Shown here in pieces: positions 24,601 to 36,300 of a stretch of 64,000 nucleotides of DNA (position 1 is the stretch's first letter; each line of letters opens with the position of its first letter). The notes under the pieces are model-generated. The model ran no database searches, was not told the origin of the DNA, and saw only the letters and a list, made by a program, of their open reading frames with translations. Where the stretch lies: NCBI GenBank assembly GCA_018806985.1, contig JADANN010000374.1, positions 310,001 through 374,000 of the forward strand, written 5' to 3'. This stretch comes from Angiostrongylus vasorum. Lineage: Eukaryota; Nematoda; Chromadorea; Rhabditida; Metastrongylidae. A program made the translations under genes and the position numbers.

Positions 24601-27600
24601 AATGGCTTAACCAGCAAACCTCCGATAAGTGGTGATTATGCTGGGGCCCGCACAACCAGTGAGGACTTGCCGTTCAAGTGTCAGGTGCCACACATGCCTT
24701 CAGTCACCTCCAAACGATGCTTAAGGAAGTCGAATGCATGACGCATCCCTCAAAAAATTGATCAACGCCGCAAGCTTTCTAGAGCTTTTTTTACAGTTAA
24801 TGTCATTGGTAAGGGGTTGATGTAATTTTTTATTCATGAGCTAGTTTCTAGTCGACACACAAGTCAACCAAATTGCCCACGTACTCAGGGTTGAGTCCAG
24901 CATTTATTATAACAACGAAAATACACTGATTCCCTCGATGAAAACTAGAAGTTACTGCGCACTTCGGTCTTCTTTTAGTGAGTCCCGAATTAGTAAACTG
25001 TAACATAAATCTAGCCCTATTTCTCCATAAAAAACGGCCAGTGCTCCATTCTTTGAAACTGTGGATAAATTAGGGACTGACCTGGTTTGGTGAATGGTGA
25101 TGTGCTGTGAGGTCTGTGCAGAATGCCTTGGCTATCAGTGAAAGCACCGTACTGCTGCAGTGCGTTGGCGAACACACTATCGCTGGGAACCACTGGTATG
25201 TCTCTGCAACAACAATTTTCGAATTATTACGTATTTCGATGGCTGGACGGCTTTTTCATCACAAGTAATGAGAGCCTTAGCATATTTTGCATCCGTTTCT
25301 ACGCTAAGTATTTGTCGTACATAGTAGTGGTCTACTTCGTGTGGGTGTTGTTTCGGTATCATCCTATGATCAAGCATTTGTAGCTACGAGTACAGTTGAT
25401 TTTCTTCTGAAGAAAGTTCGTTCTCTAGTCGATTGCGATCTCGAAGGCAGGATGGACTTCTATGGTCTGAAGGACGCAATCTGAGCTGGTATGTTGTAAG
25501 CAGCTTATATTTCAGTGCGTGTCATCTAAATGCTCTTTGTGTAGAGCGCAGAGTTGCTGACAAAGTTGAAGTCCCATCTCTGCTGCAGCACATAGCGCTG
25601 AGAGTAATATTAAGTGGGAAAATTAGGCATGGTGTTTTGAGTCCGTTAGAATACTGATGGTTTCTCCATGAGGCCCGAACGCAGCCTATGCTGCTGTATT
25701 TTTATCTCGTTCCCATAATCATATTCGAATTGACATGAATAGCATTTTTCATAATGGACGAGTTATCCTCCCTTCTTCTCTTCATTCCATCATAAAGTCG
25801 CTGATTGCACATGGTATAAAGTTACTTATCCTTTTCAGTATTACAGAAAATTCTCGGCGTATTCCGCCCTTATAGACTTCAACTATGAGGGATTTCAGAC
25901 CGTTTTGTCTCGAAGCTACATGCGACATATCCAGGCGACCTATAGAGGACTACCTGTGAACCTCAATCGGCCATATGCCTGTCCTTTTTCGGCGCATTTG
26001 TGCCGAAACCCCCTTGGCATCAATCTGTCAAATTCGACATTACGTTCGATACCGCAGACCTTTCATTCTGCCTAGGTAGCGTCCAAGATCCCGAGTCGTA
26101 GGTTAAGAAAAGGAGGAGTTATGGAATTGAGAGGGCGAACTTCGAGCCAAATATCCTCCTCATTATGCCTTCAGTAGTAAGCTCACCAAATCGACCGTTT
26201 CCTCTTGTTCGGCTTTGGTTCCAACTTGTTCGCCACGTTTCATTCTTGATCCAGACAGGGTCACATACAACTGGATTAGTAACAAATCCATTTGTCAACA
26301 ACATCGTGAGGCCTATTCGAAGAGCGATCCCTACAGCTGCGAAAGTGGACGAGCATATGATTGCCTGACGATTTAATAACGGTGACAAGAACGAGGTGGA
26401 AATAGTATCAAGCCCTCATTCTCACTTTGGGCTATTGCAGTTTTCGCAATTTAGGTGTATTTCGTTCCCAAGGGATGGTGTTGTCCTGCGGAACCTATCT
26501 GTTTGCACTGACGAGAGTATCATCGGAAAAATTCAGGTTGTACAGTTGCTATACAGCTTTTGAGGGATCTTTGTTTGCTGAGCACAAATGTTCTGAGACT
26601 CCATGACCGTATAATTCCCAATTAAGTCAAAATCTATAAAAGTTAAATAAAGAAATCTCTTGTACTCCCCTACACTTTCATAGATTTCGCTATAGCATGG
26701 GTATGAGACATAGCTGTGCAGCATTTCGAAACCCTGCTTATTCGTATGGCTGCCCTGTTGAGGATGATTCTTGCAAACGGCTTATTAAAGAGCAGATAAA
26801 GATAGGTTCTCAATGTCGCAAACTTTTTCCTTTTTTTGAAAGGGACATTGTCTTGCTGGTTTCATGTTGATCTGGAAACCCGTATTGTGATTGAAAACAT
26901 GAGAATTCGATTTGCTCTAGATGTGGAAACCTGACTGATTCATCAGGTGTTCGAGATTTCATATCGGACTTTAAAAAGGGGAACCGCTAAGACGGCACGT
27001 AATCCGTGATATAATATGCAAGCAGGTGAACGTGGTTGTCAAAGAGATCGGACAACAAGTTATGAATGACCATGTATATCAACCTTCTTTATACAGTGAC
27101 TATTCTGTCTGGTGAGGCTGGATGCAACTTGCCAGCTGCCCAACGCTCCTGTGACTCTCCATTGGCCAATCGGCTCGCGATACGATTCTCTGGTAAAGCT
27201 TTAGGACAACAGTGACATTATTAAGGCGAAACCTTCGGTTTACTACATGGTGTCTTTCGCTGTAGTACTTTACACTACGACACTACTGAAAATTGGAAAG
27301 AGAGCTTCTAGAGTTGAGAGTTAGCATAGCTGGTGTTGCTCACGACAAACTCGCATAGCCTCTCACACCGTTTGATTCATTCTAATTCATAGACTTCGAT
27401 ACAAATTTCTTCAGATTACTTGTTCTACTTCACTGAATTGGATTCAGTGCAACTACGAAGACTCACGTCGCAGGCGAGAAGCAACTATTCTGGCCATTCG
27501 ACTCGAATCATTACGACCCTGAGGAAAGCGAATGCGCCGAAACATTAGCTACAGTAAAGAGTTTTTACTTGGCAACGATCATGTGCAATTTCATTTGGCT

Positions 27601-27873
27601 TAACAAAAATTAAGATTGTTTCGGTATGAGTAATGGCATCCTACAATTACGTTTCTGATGTGAAAGGGTGAAGATTTGAGATCGAACTTACTTAGCTCGA
27701 CCAGTGCTGCCCGTTACACCATCAGCTGGGTCGTCCCTGTAGAAAAAAAAGTACTGAGGTTTGGAATCGTACTGATTGGGAGAACTACCTCTTTCGGGAA
27801 TCCTTTCTAGCCTTTCCTTTTCGAGAAACGCGCCGTTTTGCGTGCCGAAGATGAAAATCAGAAGCACGCTCAT
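21697..27873 (-). CDS. Hypothetical secreted, cysteine-free protein, 4 exons, 174 aa
   Basis: Exons on the minus strand are 27873-27692, 25203-25082, 22145-22045 and 21816-21697. Every junction has GT..AG ends and the phases agree, giving 174 residues. The N-terminus MSVLLIFIFG is a short hydrophobic signal-like stretch. The middle has VFANALQQYGAFTD, LWEANPNNPHNRDHANKFFY and NADWLNGQLAWGAHFAV. The C-terminus is FSSLYFPNAGSFLNIPDDYD. There are no cysteines. I do not recognise the family. The coding look of each small exon and phase agreement across four exons make it likely real. One doubt is the start: a TTTTTTTTCTACAG tract within exon 1 (acceptor at 27737) could be a true 3' splice site, so the first 46 residues might come from elsewhere. 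Introns of 2.5 and 2.9 kb hold several SINEs. Confidence 0.72.
22890..23176 (-). repeat. SINE family A, full length, intronic
   Basis: It lies in intron 2 of the 174-residue protein gene. The tail AGATAAAGCTCTCGGCG and head complement ACCACTGCGCCACACGCGCC are both present. Confidence 0.93.
24108..24307 (+). repeat. SINE family A, 5' part, split by a B element
   Basis: The head GGCACGTGTGGTGCAGTGG and the core are complete. The element breaks off at ACATGCATTCAATC and resumes at 24692. Confidence 0.92.
24308..24691 (+). mobile_element. Repeat family B inserted in a SINE, with target-site duplication
   Basis: A 384-bp B element (CCTCCTCATCGTGGCTGG ... CACAACCAGTGAGGAC ... TTCAAGTGTCAGG) interrupts the family A copy. 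The flanks ACATGCATTCAATC (24294-24307) and ACATGCCTTCAGTC (24692-24705) are 14-bp near-identical copies of one A segment, which gives the element's ends. No ORF or Pol III box is evident, so it is non-autonomous. Confidence 0.9.
24692..24780 (+). repeat. SINE family A, 3' part after the B insertion
   Basis: It continues with TCACCTCCAAACGATGCTTA, GACGCATCCCTC and TTGATCAACGCCGCAAGC. Confidence 0.9.
27519..27549 (+). ncRNA. Hammerhead-like motif, Penelope-type
   Basis: CTGAGGA (fits the CUGANGA core), a short GCG/CGC helix, then GCCGAAAC and, ten bases on, GTA. This is the order of a minimal hammerhead ribozyme. One unpaired A is needed at the base of helix II and helix I is not obvious. A related motif is at 48683. 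It lies in intron 1 of the 174-residue protein gene. Such motifs are known from Penelope-like elements. Activity is not implied. Confidence 0.4.
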
Positions 27874-29417
27874 TCCGTCGCAATCTCTTAAAAAAGCAAC
27901 ACAATGTACGTTGTTTTTCTACCCTTCGTTTTCCTATTGCTCCAGTGCTCATCTCGGTGTTGAGGGATTCGACTTGCTATACTCATTGATATGGCGGTCC
28001 ACCAACGGCAAAAAATCCTGCAGAAAGATCAACGACTTCTTATTGTTTAAGCTCTGGAGACCTTGGAATTCCATGGAAGAGCCAATCAAATCATATTTCA
28101 GAAAGTACATGTTGATCAATCAAGTCAGTTTAACACCATTCAACATATTTTTGTATGTTAGTTGGGAGAAAAAGATAGCAAACTATTTGCTGTCGGCAAA
28201 ATACAGAGAAATCGCGGCACATCTGTCATTTCTCCACTCTTCTATCGAGCCACTTCATTACACACTGCAGTGCGATGATACGAGTGTGGGCGAGATTTCT
28301 CGCTTCCTTTCCTATTAGAATGATAACAGGACGAGCCGTAGGATGTTTTGAAATTGCAACAGATCGGCTCCAGGTCATAGGTCCAAACCCTCCTCGACGA
28401 GCTCAGATACAATGGCGAATTTCTGTCGATACCTTTTCGTGGTCGACAGAACTTAACTTAACATAAGGGATAGGTGAACCTCTTGTCAAAAATCTGCAAC
28501 TCTATTCCTCTAGCTATAGTTCCAGTTAGTGGAGATTTGGATGTCGCTCAAATAGCAAAATCGCTGAGCAAACTTTGCTCACTCACTTTATTGGGCTTCA
28601 CGCACGCTCTTGACTTACGCAATAGAATTTCAGTTGACATAAAGTCGTAAAGCACTTTCAATGCACAGGCAATGACGCACTGAGTACTTGAGCTAGGGGT
28701 CATGCGAGACTCATGACGACCAAATCGCCACTTTTGTTAACTATAATATGTACAAAATAAGGATTCTATTAGCCGTAATCCTTAAGCAAAATTGTATCAG
28801 AAGCTAATGACTGAATACTTAGTGTACAAAAACTTTATGTGGAAGAAACGAAAGCCGTAAGAAAGATGTGCCACATATGTCTAAGATCGCCTCAAATACT
28901 ACTAGCAATTACAACTAGTAAGTTCACGAGGTACATGACCTTTAGTTCCCTTTTCGAAGGCATGTTGTGTTGCGAGTTTGAGGAATACGAATTTATGGAT
29001 TGTGACTTCGAACTGTCCGAATGAAACTCGACCTGATGCCCTTGGCTGCAACTTCAGTTTCATAGGAGAGAGCCTGAGATCGGTTATAGATCGGAAAAGG
29101 TTGGAATAAAACTTTTTCGTTAATTGTTCCGTATCATGACAGGAGGTATCAGCAACTCCATATTCTTCCAAAAAGAACGGTGGCGGAACATTGCGTTCAC
29201 TAATAAAATAACGGTTTCTCAGATTTTTCTGTCCTCATTGTCTTTGCCTTTCCTTCCCATATCGTTGAAGATCTGGATGATTACAGCAATGCGATCCGAA
29301 CGCATCCACTAAATAACTGAGACATAATCGGAACAGTTTCGTTTTTAACAAAAAATAGCTCACAGCTAGTGACATATTGTTCGACGTGCCAGCTAAAATG
29401 ATATCATTATACGCAAA
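27874..29417. other. Intergenic, no gene assigned
   Basis: A 180-codon plus ORF (27776-28318) starts antisense to exon 1 of the 174-residue gene and shows no domain. A minus ORF near 29171-28902 has KKFYSNLFRS, reminiscent of a LINE segment just before the RT, but nothing else matches. Confidence 0.4.
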
Positions 29418-29675
29418 AAGCGGCGCGTATAGCGCAGAAGTTAGAGGCGCCCTGCAATACACATGGTTTTTGATCCGACACCACAGGCTCACCAAGCCTT
29501 CCATCATTGCAGGGTCGGCAGATTGGTACCATACCTATCTGGGAGGATAGCAGCACTGACTCAGTACACCGCGAGTCATTTTCTGAGGCCCAGATTCAAT
29601 CACCTCTAACTAAGTCGAATGCATAGCGCATGCCCTCACGGATTAATCAGTGCTGAGAGCTTTATGCTCTACCCC
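29418..29675 (+). repeat. SINE family A, shortened copy
   Basis: The head is GGCGCGTATAGCGCAGAAGTT and the core CATTGCAGGGTCGGCAGATTG. A deletion has removed part of the second half before CTAAGTCGAATGCATAGC. Confidence 0.88.
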
Positions 29676-30377
29676 TTTTTATACATAACATGTTCCCTTC
29701 AGATCAGCTATGGCAGCACATTTCAGCTTTTAGACGACCTACACGTGTACCACATTGTTATGAGATTCCAAAGCACATTTGCAATTTTTATTACATCTGA
29801 AAATTCAATTCTTCCCGAGGAGGCGTCCTGAAGATAAGAGGAGCCCATCTTGCGACAAATTTTTTCAGGACATCGGTAGTATTTGTATCTAATATAGGCT
29901 TTGCCTACGCGACCTTTCGAATTGAAGCATTTAACTCATTTTTAGTTCGCAAAACCCTGCAAAGGATAAGCCTGCGGTTGCACATCTGGACTTCGCAGTC
30001 TAAAATTCAGTACTAATCTTTCGGTACGATGAAGATTGGTCCGTTGATCGAAACCATTACTACGGTACAGAAGAAGTGCTTAGAATTTTAATGTGCATGG
30101 ATGCTCGAATAATATGGATACGAATGGAAATGGGACTGCGATAACAATGCACGTCTCTCGTACGTTCGCAAATTAATTTGAAGCTATCGTGCTCTATTCG
30201 AAACAGTCCTATTTCATTAAAAGTGCCTCTTCTAAGAAAGGAATAGTGAAAGTAGAGAAAGTCACTGAAATAGCTGTGGGAAATTTTTAATTATGAACCT
30301 TAGATGAGGGCTCGAAGTGATCCGGATTCAAAACCATTGAAGACGCCCAGTCGACGCTGTCACGCAGTGGATCGTCT
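29676..30377. other. Intergenic, downstream of the cysteine-rich gene
   Basis: No repeat family or exon is recognised. Confidence 0.4.
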
Positions 30378-33300
30378 CTAAATATTAACGTATTTAATGT
30401 TGCCAAACAGATTGAACGGATGTGAACCCTTTCTGTGTTCAGCACGCTTAGCATTTTCCAGTGACTGCAATCTCTTAAAGATGACTTCAGAATTTTCATA
30501 ATTTATAGTGGAGCTTACCTGGCGAGATCTTTTGGAACCAGGCTGCTGAACTGCGACGGGAATTCGTTCGCCAGTCGGTGAAAGAACATTGAAAAAGTCT
30601 CTGGGTCGAGGGCAGTACTGCAAAGCATATATGTCACTGAACACGCCAAACATTGAGTTAAAGGAGTTTCTAGGACTTCGATGAGACTTACAAACTCTCT
30701 TTCCTTTTTTCTGCTTTCGAATATATGAATTGAGAGGCATAATGATAACGTTCGTACTTCGGACATCCGGCATACCACAACCTGATGAGAATTCGAACCT
30801 CTTATTTAACTATTTGTCTAGTTTTTAGTGACAAATGATACGCCCATTTCCTCGGTCTTTGAACTCCCACGGTCTGTTGTGCCAACTCCCCTCCCCCTCC
30901 ACCTCCCCAAAAAAAAATGATCCCTATCCCTGTTATCTAATTTCCGTGTGTCTATAGCAGTACTGTCGCCCCACTAGAGATATTTTAGGACTGTTTACCG
31001 TTAACCCTACTTGAGCATTGTCACAAATGTGATGGTGACCAGCTTTGTTCCAATTTAAGTCGTAGATGGACCAATTCGATGAAGCTGGTAAAGAAAAGGG
31101 AAGGAAAACTAGAATTATAGCATAATTACGGCCAAAAAGCCACTTTACCGTTCTGGTGTTTTCAGACGAGACATCAGCTCAATGAAAACATTCAACAAGG
31201 AATTAAAAAATCAAAGAAATGCCACTTTCTGCTAAGCTTTCATGTTTGCTTGATTCAGACTCAGCCAATGAAACAAACAGGCACGACTATGCAGGGAACT
31301 AGGTACGCACGGAGTGCTACGGTTAATTACCGTGCAACTGCGCTTAGCTAAATGGAACGATATTAAAGATACTTCAGAGTGACGTTCTGTATTGCATTGA
31401 GAACGCTTTAGTTTGTCTTAAAAGTTCATTAACTTACCTGCATGTGTTTAAAAAATAGAGGTAGTGGAGGAGGATTGCAAAATTTCTGAACTGAAGGGTA
31501 CGCGTAGTCGCATTTACAAGACTGTGTGCAGTGTGGGAAGATGCGTTGGTCACAGTCGGCAGTACATGGACGTCTGAAACGGAACTGATGCTGAACTAAC
31601 TCCTTTTTCAGGCGAAACGCTCTGAAAGAGAATTCAACCTACTTGTTTTCCTCATACCCTTTTTTCGTTCGCTTTTTCGTGATGGGGGGCTGAAACAATA
31701 TCGATTTGCATTTATTTCTAACCTGATTTCCCTTCTCTGTTTTTTGAGTTTTTCTCAGTAAGAATACGCTAAATACGATAGAACAAGAAATAATACGATG
31801 TATAGTACTTTGTTATTTTATTTTGTTTTACTTGATCCGTTTTCACGTCTACTATGTGGATCCCAGCACTTCTCACGTTCCACTAGTTTCCTCGCATCCA
31901 TTGCACACGAAGATCTTCCAACTTTTACGCGTGGCTTCGGTTGCTGCTTGAGGATTTTTCATTTCATCTTGAATGTCGTAGAATGCTGGTCGAGTCGATT
32001 CCCCCTGGAGTCCTGAGATAGACGAGCTGGTGCGCTCCCCAGTTGGATTGCAGAGAGTGATTTTTTCCCGGAGAAGTCCGGTACCAATTTCCCGAACTCG
32101 CAGGGATGAGAGGCTTGATTGGCCAGGAACGAAATCGAGTGTATAATAATAATTGTCATAGTGGCATTATTCCACTTGCTACATCGTATTCGAGTGGGTG
32201 ATCAACCTATTACATCTTTATGTCAATAATTACCATATACTTTATTCCATGAAATGTTGCTAGTGCATCCTTGTTTACACTCCTTTGCTACCCATCTCGC
32301 TTTTTAGTTAGAGTCTTCTTCCGAGCCTAATTCTACTGCAAGTCGTAAAACTGCTCAAATCCCGATTTTATGTGGCTAAAGTGCTGTGAAGGACAAGTTA
32401 ATAAGTGGGAAAAGTCTCTAAGGACTGACTCAGATGGCCTATTCTGGTGGTTATGTGATAGATGTGGAATCATGAAAATCATATTTGATCGAGATTTCTC
32501 GTAAAGGAAACAATGTGAAGCTCGTCTCCAACCGACGAGTCCTTTAACAACGCAAAAGGAAATTCAAGACAATGGTTTCCATCTCAGCTGACTTTACAAT
32601 GTTTTCGTCCTGGCAGACCACAGAACACAGAGTTTAGATGTGGTAGACATGTCAACATTCGTCTCCCTTCCAGAATTTCCAGGAGTTGTAAGCGGAAGCA
32701 GCAGCACTGAATGGCAGACGGGCACCTGCCTTCACCTAAGTTTCATTCAAGTGTATCCAACAACATATTACTCTCTCAGTGACGCACTTGGAGTGCTCCT
32801 CAGTCTTGAAGTGATAGTAAGTAAGTATTCTAATTTCATGAGCAGCATACTCGGATGTTCGCCGAACTGGCTTCTCGAGAAGTGTCGGTATCTTCACTGA
32901 GTTTTAAGGATTGGTTTCGAACCCATGCATCAATCAAAGGATCAGCTAGACATTGTGCAGTTGCTCGTACGATCAGTGTACAAGTGCAACAAGATCAAAG
33001 GCAACAGTAATAGTTGATCAATCGACTTCATTGTTTGTCCAGTTTGTTTTTGTTGTTATAATTTACAAGCCCCATGAGCCTAACCATCCTTCGGAGGACA
33101 TTTTAGAATATTCCATGCCATATCTCTATAGCGCGTAAAGAAGCTGCCTGAGAAAAAAAACATTCTTTACCGTTTTATTTACTGCCTACTCTTTTTAATG
33201 GCAGGGTATATTGCGAAATATAACTTCAATGATGCTGAGATAGTTGCAAAACTCCGGACCGCAGGTGTCTGCGGTGGGGAACGAACGCGCTATTGTCCTT

Positions 33301-36300
33301 TCAGGGGAGTAACGCGTTCACCACCACACTATGAAGTACCCGCATGAAAAAAAAACATTGTTTACCTATCTACCAAAAAAAAAGCTCAAAAGCCAAATTG
33401 ATACATTCAGCTCCCGTCTATCAAATATGGACGGATTTTGTTCAAAAAGCATAATTGTGAAATAACCAAAAAACCTTGCTGGTATCCAGTTCTGGAAAAT
33501 TGTCGCCTTCGTTGCCAATTTCGGATGGAATGTTCGATAAGGAGACGGTTTTACTGAATGGTTCTGCCGGTCTAAATTTTCATTTTCGATCTGTGTGCTA
33601 GTGGATTCAGTCAGAAAAAAATCTGAAGGATTGGTTTAAAAGCCATTGGTCTATTTAGATGAGCCTGTACAATAAAAATCTAAACAGCTTTGCATAGTTG
33701 AGTGGTCCCAGCGTCAGGTATTCGTGATCGTGCCCTAAAGGGTGGCCCATTAAAGGTTTTCCGCTTGAGGATCATAGCCTTCTAGATGAATTTCCCATTT
33801 AATACCGGAAGTACAAAAGAATTTGTGGTGGTTGACTTTAATTCAAATTTAAAGTCTAACAAAAAGCCATCTTCCACTCACTTTTCAAAAAACATTGTGT
33901 GAAAGACTTCAACAAACCTTTCTAAATGCTCTTTGCAGCTCTTCTTGTAGAAAGGACAAAACTTGGTCGTGATTTCTGTGTTGACGCTGCTCCCTTTGCA
34001 GTAGAACTCGTAGTGCACGGAGAATTTGTTGCAGTAATCCTCACGAGTGCCCTTATAGAGGTACAGTGCATCGCTACTCGTTGGAGTGCCCTCACCTTCC
34101 GATTCATCAACCTATGCTATTTTTTATTTCATATTGAATACGAAGCCGTCAGAACATCTTACTCTTTTCTAGTGGCAGAAAGGGATGGATTGTTTAACAC
34201 CTAAGAAAAGACTTGTGTTGTGTTGTGAGCATATATTACTTGTATACTTGGATGGCCCGCCTTTACTGGTTGTGCGGGTCCCAGCATAATTCCCATTTTC
34301 CGGAGATTTGGCAGTTTAGCCATTGTAGTTCCCTGGAGTCCAGAGGACAGCGTGGCACAAGTCTGCTCAAGGTCATCACTACCACAGGCAGTCCCTTATG
34401 GATCAGAGAGAGATTTACCACCATGAGACTAGACAATAGCTTTAGAACACGCACGCAGATGGCCTGGAATGTTTGCTACAGGAGATATGATTATCTACGA
34501 AGAACAACATCGTGATCGTCTGCCAGAAGATGGCGACGACTATCTGAAGACTACAATCGACGCTGGCTCTCCAAAAAGTCCACGAAGGTTGCGGAAGGCT
34601 CATAATTCACAGTTGCGTTATCGAATGTCGTTTGAAAAGCAATGGAAAGGTGAAGAAGATCGATGAATGATTACCACACGAATTAAATGAACAGAGGAAA
34701 AAATGTTCGTTACGAAGTTTGTTTTGCGCTGCCTCTGCGTTAAGAAAAAAGACCATTTATGCGTGGAAATGTTATATGTTTGGGGATAGGATCCCATATG
34801 GCAACCGACTACGTTCAATTCACCTCACTTGCACCGAGACGATGGTTTCCCAAGGCATAATTTACACCAGCAGTTATTCATGATAACTTCGTCTTCGGCA
34901 GAGAAAGTCATCGAGTAAAATTCTTTGGACCTTGATGAAACACTGAGAGAGAATAATGGTCTCAAAATCACTTAATCCTACAAAAAACTGCAGAGTATGC
35001 ATTTAGAAATGATCGACAGGAAAGATCTAAATATCACGACAACGCTTCAAAACAGGTAAAATAGACGTGCACTGTACTGCCCCAACAGAATGAACGTTTC
35101 TCATAGACCGCATAATCGAGCTTGCCTTTCCTCCAACCCTTCAACTCGCCACAGGCGTTTCTCTACTGGCACAGAGCGAATACAGTCAGCAACCTCACTA
35201 AACTAGCAACACTTCGCCACTCATCGACGATATGGATGTTGTTGCTTGCCTGTCTTTCCTCAGTGTAAACAGTAAGTTCCCTGTCATTTTGTCAAAGAAA
35301 AAATGAAGGCAATTCTCATCACAGCGAGCACTCACGGACGAATACTGTCGGCCGTCACAGTTTGCTATCACTCAACAAGTTATTATTATTATTATCTAGT
35401 ATTTTACGTGACCCATCTTCACATCTAGTGTGCGGTCCCAACATTTCGTGCATTCAATTCGTTTTTTCGCATCCAACTCCGCCAAGGTCTTTGAACCTTT
35501 CACGTGTGGGTTTGGCTGCTGCTTGAGGATTGTTGTCTTATTTATGAATTTCGTTGAATGGTGATCAATTCGATTCTCCCTGAAGTCTTGAGTTACTGTG
35601 CTAGCGCATCTAAGTGTATTCGAGGGAGTGTGTTAGATACATGCATGTCTGTCACCAATTTCCTGACCCCGAAGGAATGAGAGGCTTGGTGAGCCCGAAA
35701 TGGGGTCAAACCACTCTTCGTGTTCGTAATCAACAGCATTGCTACCGCTGGCGCCGCTCATTGTTCAATCACTCAATAAATGAAGTGGAAAAACCAAGGC
35801 AACATTTGGCAGACCATCCATCCCAAATCTCAAATTACCAACAAACTCACAGAAACGGCATACATTTAATCCATAACATTATAGGATTCCTGTTTATCTC
35901 TATCTCTATCTCATACCTTTCCTTCTCCGCCCAGAAACGATCCCGATTCCTTCAGTCTAAATCAAACATCTTATAAGAAGAATAGAAACGGAAAAATTTC
36001 GAAAAAAAACATCCACTTCTGGAGAAAACAAATTCACATTCACGGCTGACCGTTCAGCGCATGATGTTTGTTGGCACTGAATTCCATCAAGTTTTATCTT
36101 ACAAATGTCCAGATGCACTAAGCACTAGTCTCACTGACTCATTCGAGGACGCCGAAAATCTTGGCAACTTGTTGTTTTGCCATTCGGATCTATGTGATAA
36201 ATTGATAAAAACCTCGTTGATTAGCGAAAAGGTTTCCATTCATTTTGAACTAGTGGGTTTTCAAATAGCCTACTAAAAAGTTTAAAGAAAGACTACTACA

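Noticed and set aside
25177..25650. Minus ORF with HPHEVDHYYV, resembling a LINE endonuclease
   Set aside because: It overlaps a well-supported exon of the 174-residue protein gene, and the usual HNEIDHI.. continuation is absent.
27776..28318. 180-codon plus-strand ORF, one of the longest in the window
   Set aside because: It starts antisense to a likely coding exon, has no domain or signal, and its sequence is unlike the genuine exons nearby.
28902..29171. Possible LINE remnant with KKFYSNLFRS
   Set aside because: Only one short block matches; neighbouring RT motifs could not be found in any frame.
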